Shown here in pieces: positions 15,903 through 22,776 of a stretch of DNA of 34,204 nucleotides. Position numbers and translations under genes: made by a program. Source of the stretch: DATKFM01 sp035544395 (GTDB lineage Bacteria; Pseudomonadota; Alphaproteobacteria; Dongiales; Dongiaceae); contig DATKFM010000008.1 of assembly GCA_035544395.1 (NCBI GenBank), positions 1-34,204 on the forward strand. Reading direction: 5' to 3'. A model generated the notes under the pieces. It saw nothing but the letters and a program-made list of their open reading frames with translations. It was not told the DNA's origin and did no database searches. Positions within the stretch are counted from its first letter, which is position 1. Each line of letters opens with the position of its first letter.

Positions 15903-16526
15903 TTAGGACGTCGGCATCGGGAACGGCTCGTTCCGGATCGTCATTTTCGCCACGAAGTGAACAACACTGTTGTCGACCATCTTGCCGTCGGGGAAGAACG
16001 GCATGTTGGTGATGAAGGGCAGGATCATCATCTGCCAGTCGTAGCTGATCGTGTACTGCACGATTTCCGACGTGGCGCCGACGCCCACTTCGCCCCTGTC
16101 ATCCTGATGTCCGGGGATGCCGTTTATCTCGGTGAAGGATTCGCCGGAGTCCCACTGGCCATTTCCATTGGCGTCGGTATACGGCTCCGGATCATCCACA
16201 TCCGTGAAGTTTGGATAGGTTTCTGTCGTGATCGTGATGTCTTCGGGCTCCACCAGCCCGTAAGTGTATTTGTCGACGATCGCCAGGATCGCGGCCGTGC
16301 GCTGTGTTTCCGTGCCCTGACCGGTCATGCCGTAGCGCGCCGCTTCGCGGACCGCCGACTCGATAGCCGCCTGGTTGAACATCAGCATGCCCAGTTCGAA
16401 AGACGCGGCGATGAGAAAGAACGCCAGCGGAAAGACGAGCGCGAACTCGACGGCGGAGGCGCCATCGCTTTCGCGGGCGAATCCGGTGAGCCGGCTTGTG
16501 GCTCTGCGAACGAGATGCTTGATCAT
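15903..16526 (-). CDS. tadE: TadE-like pseudopilin with EF-hand-like loop
   Basis: This protein has 207 residues from the ATG at 16526, which has AAGGAG 5 bases upstream. The open frame continues to 16634 but the extra residues are not family-like. The TadE segment is GASAVEFALVFPLAFFLIAASFELG in outline (about 22-46), with the glutamate at +5 relative to the conserved glycine. The periplasmic part has a 12-residue loop DANGNGQWDSGE (118-129) with D, N, N, D and E at EF-hand positions 1, 3, 5, 9 and 12. It is likely to bind calcium. The gene is first in the leftward arm of the Tad locus. It is proposed to be a minor pseudopilin that aids Flp pilus assembly. Confidence 0.88.
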   Translation of the reverse strand: MIKHLVRRATSRLTGFARESDGASAVEFALVFPLAFFLIAASFELGMLMFNQAAIESAVREAARYGMTGQGTETQRTAAILAIVDKYTYGLVEPEDITITTETYPNFTDVDDPEPYTDANGNGQWDSGESFTEINGIPGHQDDRGEVGVGATSEIVQYTISYDWQMMILPFITNMPFFPDGKMVDNSVVHFVAKMTIRNEPFPMPTS

Positions 16527-16636
16527 GTATTCTCCTTGTCCCGACGCGAAGGACATCTTCCCAGCTGCACCGAGGGATTTCGCCGTCCGGTCCCGAATCG
16601 GAATCCGGCTCCGAATATCCGCCCACCCAATCATTT

Positions 16637-16665
16637 CGTATACGCTTGAAACCGCAAAAAAACAA
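16637..16665 (-). promoter_or_regulatory. Candidate sigma-70 promoter for the leftward Tad genes
   Basis: On the minus strand, TTGTTT (16665-16660) and TATACG (16642-16637) are spaced by exactly 17 bases. It would give a leader of about 100 bases before the tadE start at 16526. Each box matches the consensus in four positions. Confidence 0.35.
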
Positions 16666-16865
16666 TTGTTTTATTTGGTTAATCCCTTTTATTACTTGTT
16701 ATTACTAACTTTTGTTTCCTATTACTTAGAGTTTTATCTGTGTTTTCATCTAACTTCCGATGCATTCCGGTGAATCCGTTCATCCGGAATTCTGTCTTAA
16801 GCCGCTCTGTATTTCGTCAATTCCACTAAAAATGATTCAATCGCCGACAGGATAAATTACCTGTC

Positions 16866-16880
16866 TTAATTCCGCGTTAA
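16866..16880 (+). promoter_or_regulatory. CtrA-type box 1 (TTAA-N7-TTAA)
   Basis: TTAA-TTCCGCG-TTAA is a perfect match to the full CtrA recognition site of alphaproteobacteria. It is the nearest of the three boxes to the leftward tadE gene, about 340 bases from its start. Confidence 0.6.
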
Positions 16881-17103
16881 CTCGGCCGAAGAACTATGAA
16901 GTGGCGAAAATCGCGGATGCTTCAGAATGCCGATGGAATCGGGCTTAAATTCATGAAAGGATTTGTCACCCGCAGCTCCGCGATGTCCTGACGACAGTTA
17001 TCGGTGGGCTTCATTCTCGTGTTTCGATTCGCGCAATCGACAACGCGAAACCGCGACAACCACAGCATAAGTTGCCGACTAATTCGCAAATTAAGCGGCG
17101 ACA

Positions 17104-17118
17104 TTAAGCATGCATTAA
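17104..17118 (+). promoter_or_regulatory. CtrA-type box 2 (TTAA-N7-TTAA)
   Basis: TTAA-GCATGCA-TTAA matches the full CtrA site and has a palindromic GCATGC core. A further TTAA half-site lies at 17091-17094, spaced by 9 rather than 7. Confidence 0.6.
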
Positions 17119-17238
17119 TCGTTACTCGATAATTTACCCGCCGAAGTATTAGGGATCGGACCGGACTATGCGTGCCGAATATTGGGAATTTAGGCGCTTC
17201 GCGCATTACCACGCGCACGCAGATGTTCGAGATAAGAC

Positions 17239-17265
17239 CCGGTGGCAATTGGCCACCGGTTTTAA
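17239..17265 (+). terminator. Terminator-like hairpin upstream of the pilin gene
   Basis: CCGGTGGC (17239-17246) pairs perfectly with GCCACCGG (17252-17259) around a 5-base loop and is followed at once by TTTTAA. This has the form of an intrinsic terminator on the plus strand, yet no accepted gene precedes it on that strand. It could end a small RNA or act as an attenuator in a long pilin leader. Confidence 0.5.
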
Positions 17266-17276
17266 CAGATCGTTAA
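17262..17276 (+). promoter_or_regulatory. CtrA-type box 3 (TTAA-N7-TTAA), pilin-proximal
   Basis: TTAA-CAGATCG-TTAA is a perfect full site. It lies 50 bases before the pilin start codon, placing it where a -35 element would be. CtrA-activated promoters commonly have the box overlapping -35, as at the Caulobacter pilA promoter. Confidence 0.65.
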
Positions 17277-17326
17277 AGGCGGGTGTGCTTTGATCATCGA
17301 AACATTGATCCGGGGAGAAGCCTGCC

Positions 17327-17509
17327 GTGTGGACCATCGTCGGACGTTTCCTATGGGACGACAAAGGGGCGACGGCCATCGAGTATGGGCTGATTGCCGG
17401 AATCCTCAGCATCGGCGTAGTGGGCTTCATCGGTCCACTGAGCGATGCGGTCGTGTACATGTTTACGCTGGCCGCGGATGCTGTGACGGAAGCCTCGCCC
17501 GGCCCGTAG
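17327..17509 (+). CDS. flp: Flp/Fap-type major pilin
   Basis: This 60-residue prepilin is the structural subunit of the Tad pilus. It has a short leader ending in DDKG (Gly14) followed by ATAIEYGLIAGILSIGVVGF. This is the Flp pattern, with glutamate and tyrosine at +5 and +6 after the cleavage point and a single hydrophobic helix. CpaA (17559-18212) should cleave after Gly14. The start is a GTG with GGGGAG about 9 bases upstream; no ATG is available. A TTAA-N7-TTAA site and a terminator-like hairpin lie just upstream. It is the first gene of the rightward pilus arm. Confidence 0.93.
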   Translation: MWTIVGRFLWDDKGATAIEYGLIAGILSIGVVGFIGPLSDAVVYMFTLAADAVTEASPGP

Positions 17510-17558
17510 TCCTCCCTATCCACAACAACGCCGGGTTTGCATCCCGGCAAGTCGCGCG

Positions 17559-18212
17559 GTGACGGGCCTAGCCATGCTGAGCCTTGTAAGTCAGGCTTGT
17601 CTCTTGGGCTTTGCCGCTTTGCTGCTGGCGGTCGCCGTTTCCGATATCCGGATCCAGCGCATTCCGAACCTTTATGTGCTCGGAATCATCCTTCTATACC
17701 CGCTATTCGTGCTGACGACGCCGCTGGCCATTGATTGGCGTTCCGGCCTGGTCTGCTTCGGCGCCGTGCTGGCCGCGGGTTTTGTTCTCAGCTCGGTCTT
17801 CCGCCTTATGGGCGCCGGCGATGCAAAACTGCTCGCGGCCGCCGCGCTGTGGACCGACAGCAAGCTCATCATGCCATTCCTGATGATCACGGCGATCAGC
17901 GGCGGCGCGTTCGCCGCATATCTGCTGCTCCGGCGCTATGCCAAGGCGCGCTCGGCCCATGGCGGCCCCGCGTTGGCGGATGCGGCACTAGGCGCGGACG
18001 CCGGCGTGACGATCGGTGACATGACAATGACCTCCGGCCAAGACACGCCGGAAAGAATTTCAGTTGGTACTTCGACGCCGGAAATCGGCAGCAACGGCGG
18101 CGAAGATGGGTCCAAAAAAGCGACGGATCGTTTTCCTATGGTATTGCCATACGGAGCGGCCATCGCCGTCGGCGGACTCGCCATTGCCGCTATGCTGCAA
18201 ATGAGAGGGTGA
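17559..18212 (+). CDS. cpaA: Flp prepilin peptidase
   Basis: This inner-membrane aspartic protease (A24 family, CpaA/TadV) removes the leader of Flp and the TadE-like pseudopilins. The 217-residue protein has the two catalytic aspartates in context: SDIRIQRIPN (Asp29) and GAGDAKLL (Asp88). About six hydrophobic segments are visible. It is longer than usual CpaA proteins (about 170) because the loop at about 126-192, before the last helix, is an extended Gly/Ser/Thr/Asp-rich stretch. The GTG at 17559 is used here. An ATG at 17574 would shorten it by five residues, and neither has a strong ribosome-binding site. It follows flp by 49 bases. Confidence 0.9.
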   Translation: MTGLAMLSLVSQACLLGFAALLLAVAVSDIRIQRIPNLYVLGIILLYPLFVLTTPLAIDWRSGLVCFGAVLAAGFVLSSVFRLMGAGDAKLLAAAALWTDSKLIMPFLMITAISGGAFAAYLLLRRYAKARSAHGGPALADAALGADAGVTIGDMTMTSGQDTPERISVGTSTPEIGSNGGEDGSKKATDRFPMVLPYGAAIAVGGLAIAAMLQMRG

Positions 18213-18216
18213 AACA

Positions 18217-19341
18217 ATGAACGTTCGCACGATTGTCTTTGTTCTGGCAGCGTTGCTGATCGCAGGCGGCACCGCCTTCGTCGCGCGCGGCCTGCTGACG
18301 CAGAAGCCGCAGCCCACGGTCGTCGAGAAGGAGACCTCGGGCAAAAAGGTTCTGGTCGCGAAGGCCAACCTGCCTGCCGGCACGCTTATCAAGGAAGAAG
18401 ATGTCGAGTGGCAGAAGTGGCCCGAGGACGGCATCAATGCCGCTTACCTGGTCGAGGGCCAGGCCGACACCAGCAGCGTCGCCGGCGCCGTCGTGCGCCG
18501 CGGCATCGCTGCCGGCGGTCCGATCACCGAGACCATGATCGCGCGTCCAGGCGACCGCGGCTTCCTCGCCGCCGTTCTGGCGCCGGGCATGCGCGCCATG
18601 TCCATCGACATCGACGATCAGACGGCGATTTCCGGCCTGCTTTTCCCCGGCGATCACGTCGACCTGATGCTCCTCCTGCAGATGCCCGAGTTGGAAGGCG
18701 TCGATGGCGAGGAAGTCGTCGGTCCGGACAGCTTCGAGCCGCATGTCGCCGAAACGATCCTCGAGGACGTCCGGGTCATTGCCATCGATCGCATCATTAA
18801 TGACATCGAAGGCCAAGAGCCGCAGAAGCTGAGCACGGTCACGGTCGAGCTCACGCCGAAGCAGGTGGAAATGGTCCATTCCGTCCGCGACATCGGCGAT
18901 CTCGCCCTCTCTCTGCGCGGCCTGGCCACTGACAAGCAGCCGGCAGGCACGCCGGTGGCGTCGATTTCCGGCACGAAGACTCCGTCCGTTTCGTTCCTCA
19001 ACGTGTCACCGGCCGACCGAATTCCCGGCCATGAGGACATGACCACGGCGGCAAACACCGAGTCGAAGACGACGGGCGCCGGGGCGTCCACAACCATCGC
19101 GAATGCCGCCACGTCGACGTCAGACGAAGGTGCGGATAGCGGTGCAGCCCTGGATCCGTTTGCCGACAACACGGTTCCCGAGCGCGGTGACAGCGTCACC
19201 TATGACTACGAAGTCAGCCGCTCTCTCGAAGACCGCATGCTGAAGTCCATGGGTAGCGACAGCGCCCGCGTCGACGTGGTGCGCGGTTCTTCATCGGGTG
19301 GCGCGGACAATACAACGCTTGTGCTGCCGGTTACGCAGTAA
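18217..19341 (+). CDS. cpaB: Flp pilus assembly protein CpaB (RcpC)
   Basis: This periplasmic, membrane-anchored component of the Tad channel probably sits next to the secretin. The 374-residue protein has an N-terminal anchor (about 5-25) and then an SAF-type domain with KKVLVAKANLPAGTLIKEEDV (in two halves, about 43-63). The RcpC core, with GMRAMSIDIDD and LLFPGDHVDLMLL, runs to about residue 240. The last 110 residues are Ser/Thr/Ala-rich and low in complexity, then end in a charged region (YDYEVSRSLEDRMLKSM). This is a longer tail than most CpaB proteins carry. It starts 4 bases after cpaA. Confidence 0.91.
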   Translation: MNVRTIVFVLAALLIAGGTAFVARGLLTQKPQPTVVEKETSGKKVLVAKANLPAGTLIKEEDVEWQKWPEDGINAAYLVEGQADTSSVAGAVVRRGIAAGGPITETMIARPGDRGFLAAVLAPGMRAMSIDIDDQTAISGLLFPGDHVDLMLLLQMPELEGVDGEEVVGPDSFEPHVAETILEDVRVIAIDRIINDIEGQEPQKLSTVTVELTPKQVEMVHSVRDIGDLALSLRGLATDKQPAGTPVASISGTKTPSVSFLNVSPADRIPGHEDMTTAANTESKTTGAGASTTIANAATSTSDEGADSGAALDPFADNTVPERGDSVTYDYEVSRSLEDRMLKSMGSDSARVDVVRGSSSGGADNTTLVLPVTQ

Positions 19342-19361
19342 GGCCTTGCTAGGGGGATATT

Positions 19362-20735
19362 ATGAAAATGCATAGTCGAAAGTTTTTTCAGCTACTGGCG
19401 TCTTCCGCGATCGCTCTTGTTGCGCTCGCCGGCGGCGTCGACCTTGCCGGCAATCAGGCAGCCGCCCAGGAAGTGACCAACGCCAGCTCCGGCAGCGTCG
19501 TGCAGCTGCCGGTTAGCCAGGGCCAGTTGATCCGCCTGGATCGGCCGATCACGTCGGTATTCATCGCCGACACCGAGATCGCCGACGTGGGCATCAAGTC
19601 GCAGCAGCTCATCTACGTCTTCGCCAAGCGGCCGGGGACGACGACGATCTATGCGACGGACGAGAGCGACAACGTGCTGGCGAGCGTTACGCTCGTCGTC
19701 ACGCACAATCTCGGTTCATTGAACCAAGTCATTGCGCAGGCTCTCCCGGGCCGCAACATCCAGGTGCAGTCGATCAGCGGCGGCATCATCCTGTCGGGCA
19801 GCGTCGGCTCCGCACTTGAGGCTGAGGAAGCCCGGCGTTTGGCCGACCGCTACCTCGGCAACGGCGAAGAGATCATCAATCGCCTGCAGGTCACTATGCC
19901 CAACCAGGTGAACCTGCGGGTGCGTATCGCCGAAATCAACCGGAACACGCTGAAGGAGTTGGGCGTGAACTGGGATGCGCTGTTCGACAACGGAGAGTTC
20001 GCTGTCGGATTTGCCACCGGGCTGCCGACGTCTCTCTTTCCGAGCGGGACAGTCACTGGTGGGGTCAGCTCAGGCAATTTCGACCTTACCGCGACCCTGG
20101 ATCTGCTCAACTCTCAGGGTCTGGCAACCGTGCTCGCCGAGCCTAACCTGACGGCGATTTCGGGTGAAACCGCGTCGTTTGTCGCGGGCGGCGAAATTCC
20201 CGTTCCGCAGGAAGTCGACGACGACGGCGACATTACGATCGAGCTGCATCCCTTCGGCGTCACGCTTGCCTTCACGCCGACGGTGCTGGGCCCGAACCGT
20301 ATGAGCCTTCGCGTTCGTCCGGAGGTCAGCGCTCTTTCGATTGCCAACTCAGTCACCTTTGGCACCGGCGCGGACGCGATCACGTTCCCGGGCTTCACCG
20401 TTCGCCGCGCGGAGACGACGGTGGAACTGGCGAGCGGCCAGTCGCTGGCGATCGCCGGCCTGGTCCGCGCAGACCAGACGCTCACTGCCGACAAGGTGCC
20501 CGGCCTCGGCGATATTCCGATCCTGGGAGAGCTGTTCAAGTCGGATTCGTTCAACCGGTCCGAGACCGAGCTTGTGATTGTCGTGACGCCGTATCTTGTC
20601 GAGCCGATCAGCAATCCGGCCCTGGTTTCACTGCCGACAGATCCCGCGGTGGGACAAGAAGGCAGCCAGGCCCTCGCGACATCTTCCACCGCCTCTGGCG
20701 CGGCGCCGGCCAAGTCCGGCTTCGTTATTGAATGA
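19362..20735 (+). CDS. cpaC: Outer-membrane secretin of the Tad pilus
   Basis: CpaC/RcpA forms the outer-membrane ring through which the pilus passes. It has 457 residues. A signal peptide is cleaved near residue 35 (QAAAQE). The pilus-specific N-terminal domain (LIRLDRPITSVFIADTEIADV) follows, then a BON-like region (about 115-165, IQVQSISGGIILSGSVGS). The secretin domain (about 240-430) carries the family signature AEPNLTAISGETASFVAGGEIPVP in outline and ends with ETELVIVVTPYLVEP. The gene follows cpaB by 20 bases. Confidence 0.94.
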   Translation: MKMHSRKFFQLLASSAIALVALAGGVDLAGNQAAAQEVTNASSGSVVQLPVSQGQLIRLDRPITSVFIADTEIADVGIKSQQLIYVFAKRPGTTTIYATDESDNVLASVTLVVTHNLGSLNQVIAQALPGRNIQVQSISGGIILSGSVGSALEAEEARRLADRYLGNGEEIINRLQVTMPNQVNLRVRIAEINRNTLKELGVNWDALFDNGEFAVGFATGLPTSLFPSGTVTGGVSSGNFDLTATLDLLNSQGLATVLAEPNLTAISGETASFVAGGEIPVPQEVDDDGDITIELHPFGVTLAFTPTVLGPNRMSLRVRPEVSALSIANSVTFGTGADAITFPGFTVRRAETTVELASGQSLAIAGLVRADQTLTADKVPGLGDIPILGELFKSDSFNRSETELVIVVTPYLVEPISNPALVSLPTDPAVGQEGSQALATSSTASGAAPAKSGFVIE

Positions 20736-20745
20736 GGTCATAGTC

Positions 20746-21468
20746 ATGAAAAGCAATTCAAATCGCTTGTTTAATCGCGCCTGCTCGATTGCGGCCCTGG
20801 TCCTTGTTCCGGCAGTGATCGCCGGCTGCGACCATCGCCCGCTGGACTACGCTACCTGGAAGCAGAATGAGCCGACGGTTCAGCCGCAATACCAGTCCAC
20901 GCAGTCGCAGCATGTCGTCGCCTTCGCGCCGAAATCCAACCAGCTTTCGGATGTGGAACGTGAAGCTGTCGGCATCTTCCTGCGCCAGAACGGCGTGCAG
21001 GCCGGCAGCCAGGTGCTGATCGGCGCGCCCACAAAAACGGCGACGCAGAACAGCCTGGTTCAGGCCCGCCTGAATGCCGTGCGCACCGCCCTGCGGTCGC
21101 AAGGGGTCAATGCGCGCATTGCCACCGTCAAGTCGACCGACAATCAGCATACGGGCGACGAAGTCGTCGTCTTTGCCGAAACGGTCGCGCTCGTGGTGCC
21201 GGACTGTCCCGGGTACAATCAGCCGATCACGCTCGACTATGAGTGGCGGCCCGAGACGCGCCTGGGCTGCGCCAACGCCGTCAACTTCGCGCGCATGGTC
21301 AGCAATCCCAACGATATCGCCCAGGGCCGCCCGCTCGCGCCCGGCGATGGCACCAACAACGTCATGGCTATCCAGCGTTATCGCGGCATTCCGGCGGCGC
21401 CGCAGACCTTCCCGATCGCCGAAGGCCCGGGAACCGTACCGTTCCGGATCTCGTCGGACAGTAACTAA
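20746..21468 (+). CDS. cpaD: Pilus assembly lipoprotein CpaD
   Basis: This 240-residue outer-membrane lipoprotein is thought to support the CpaC secretin. Its signal peptide ends in a lipobox (AVIAGC, Cys28). The mature part shows the CpaD pattern: VVAFAPKSNQLSDVERE, then a helix-rich section with RLNAVRTALRSQG, then DCPGY and CANAVNFARMVSNPNDIAQGR near the end. I chose the ATG at 20746, 10 bases after cpaC stops, because the longer frame reads through the cpaC 3' end and spoils the lipoprotein signal. Order and spacing fit a single cpaABCDEF-tadBC transcript. Confidence 0.92.
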   Translation: MKSNSNRLFNRACSIAALVLVPAVIAGCDHRPLDYATWKQNEPTVQPQYQSTQSQHVVAFAPKSNQLSDVEREAVGIFLRQNGVQAGSQVLIGAPTKTATQNSLVQARLNAVRTALRSQGVNARIATVKSTDNQHTGDEVVVFAETVALVVPDCPGYNQPITLDYEWRPETRLGCANAVNFARMVSNPNDIAQGRPLAPGDGTNNVMAIQRYRGIPAAPQTFPIAEGPGTVPFRISSDSN

Positions 21469-21481
21469 GGAGAAAACCAAC

Positions 21482-22762
21482 ATGAGCTTTGCCAGCAAAC
21501 TGCGGCGCGGTGCGCCGATCGAAGGTCCGATTGAGCCGGATTTGAGCAATCAGTCGGCCGGCGATTGCGTGGCCTTCGTCAACGATCCGGAGACACACGG
21601 CATCATCAACATCGTCTGCGGTCCGCGCTTTCCGGGCTTGCAGATCGTCAACGGCGGTACGCGCGAGGTCGTCGACTATCTCGCCGCCGGTGCGCCGCCG
21701 AAGCTGCTGATCGTCGATGTCTCCGACTCGGCCAAGCCGATGTCGGCAATGCTGCCGATCATCGCGGCGTTTGCCGAGGACACCAAGGTTATCGCCATCG
21801 GCGCGGTGAACGACATCAATCTCTACCGCGAGATGACCGAGGCCGGCATTTCCGACTACCTGGTGAAGCCGGTCAGCGATCGCGCCCTGGATGGCGCCAT
21901 CAACCGGGCTGAAGAGCGTCGCCTGCAGGCCATGCAAGCCAGCATGAACCCTGCTCCCACCGCCGCTCCGCTCAATGACAAGCGTTCGGTCATTTCGGTT
22001 CTCGGCACCCGCGGCGGTGTCGGCGCCACCACCGTGGCGACCAACCTCGCCTGGCTCATGGCGTTCGACAAGAAGCGCGACACCATCCTGATGGATCTCG
22101 ATCTTCAGGACGGCTCGATCGCCTTGGCTCTGGACGTGGAGCCCTCTCACGGCTTGCGTGAAGTTCTGGACAATCCGTCGCGTATCGACAGCTTGTTCAT
22201 CACCAGCGTCGGCGTGAAGTGCGGCGACCATCTGACCGTCATGGCCGCCGAGGAAGGCGTCGATGACGAGGTGCACTACAACACCTCCGCCGTTTCGCTG
22301 CTGGTCGAGGAACTCCGCAAGCAGTCGCCGGTCATCGTCGTCGACGTGCCGCGCAAAGCGGCGGCGGCCCGTGCGGCCGTGCTCGCCGCTTCGACCGACA
22401 TCGTCGTCGTCACTGATATGACGCTGGCGGGTCTGCGCGATGCGATCCGGTTCAACGCCATGATCCACCAGGTCGCCAGTACGGCCCGCGTCGTCTTCGT
22501 CGCCAACCGGGAAGGCGGCAAGGAAGCCACGGTCTCCAAGGCGGAGTTTGAAAAGGCCCTGGGCAAGCCGGTGAACGTGGTTCTCGCCGACGATCCCAAA
22601 GCCAACCAGGCCGCCGCGAATGCCGGCAAGCCTGTGGTCGCCGCTGCCGCCAGCAGCAAGATGACCGCGGGCTTCAAGTCGATCGTGTCGTTGCTGATGG
22701 CCGACATTGCCGCTGGCAAGCCGGCCAAGAAGAAGTTTTCGTTTTTCTCGAAGAAAAAGTAA
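21482..22762 (+). CDS. cpaE: Pilus localisation ATPase-like protein CpaE (TadZ)
   Basis: CpaE/TadZ places the pilus machine at its cellular site. The 426-residue protein has a receiver-like domain (about 28-140) that keeps an aspartate at the usual phosphorylation place (IVDVS, Asp79) and the Lys-Pro of DYLVKP (129-130). A MinD/ParA-type domain follows, with a deviant Walker A, GTRGGVGATT (175-184). The lysine expected before GGVG and the one before TT are replaced by Arg and Ala; degenerate loops are usual in this group. LMDLDLQDG supplies the next nucleotide-site motif. The C-terminus is lysine-rich (PAKKKFSFFSKKK). The ATG at 21482 has AAGGAG 9 bases upstream. Confidence 0.92.
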   Translation: MSFASKLRRGAPIEGPIEPDLSNQSAGDCVAFVNDPETHGIINIVCGPRFPGLQIVNGGTREVVDYLAAGAPPKLLIVDVSDSAKPMSAMLPIIAAFAEDTKVIAIGAVNDINLYREMTEAGISDYLVKPVSDRALDGAINRAEERRLQAMQASMNPAPTAAPLNDKRSVISVLGTRGGVGATTVATNLAWLMAFDKKRDTILMDLDLQDGSIALALDVEPSHGLREVLDNPSRIDSLFITSVGVKCGDHLTVMAAEEGVDDEVHYNTSAVSLLVEELRKQSPVIVVDVPRKAAAARAAVLAASTDIVVVTDMTLAGLRDAIRFNAMIHQVASTARVVFVANREGGKEATVSKAEFEKALGKPVNVVLADDPKANQAAANAGKPVVAAAASSKMTAGFKSIVSLLMADIAAGKPAKKKFSFFSKKK

Positions 22763-22776
22763 GGGTCTGAAGAGTC

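Larger units (their letters stand above)
16527..17326. promoter_or_regulatory. 800-base divergent control region of the Tad locus
   Basis: No convincing gene lies here. The left part (about 16650-16860) is markedly AT-rich for this genome. The region holds three perfect TTAA-N7-TTAA sites, a terminator-like hairpin and four GANTC sites (16772, 16834, 16936, 17026), the CcrM methylation sequence in alphaproteobacteria. A 41-codon frame at 17168-17293 overlaps the hairpin and the last TTAA-N7-TTAA site and was not accepted as a gene. Confidence 0.7.

Noticed and set aside
16922..17248. Minus-strand 108-residue open frame in the Tad control region
   Set aside because: Unlike neighbouring genes in composition, no motif or good start, and overlaps regulatory sites.
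17168..17293. 41-codon plus-strand open frame starting MRAEYWEF before the pilin gene
   Set aside because: It spans the terminator-like hairpin and a perfect TTAA-N7-TTAA site, has no clear ribosome-binding site, and resembles no known protein.
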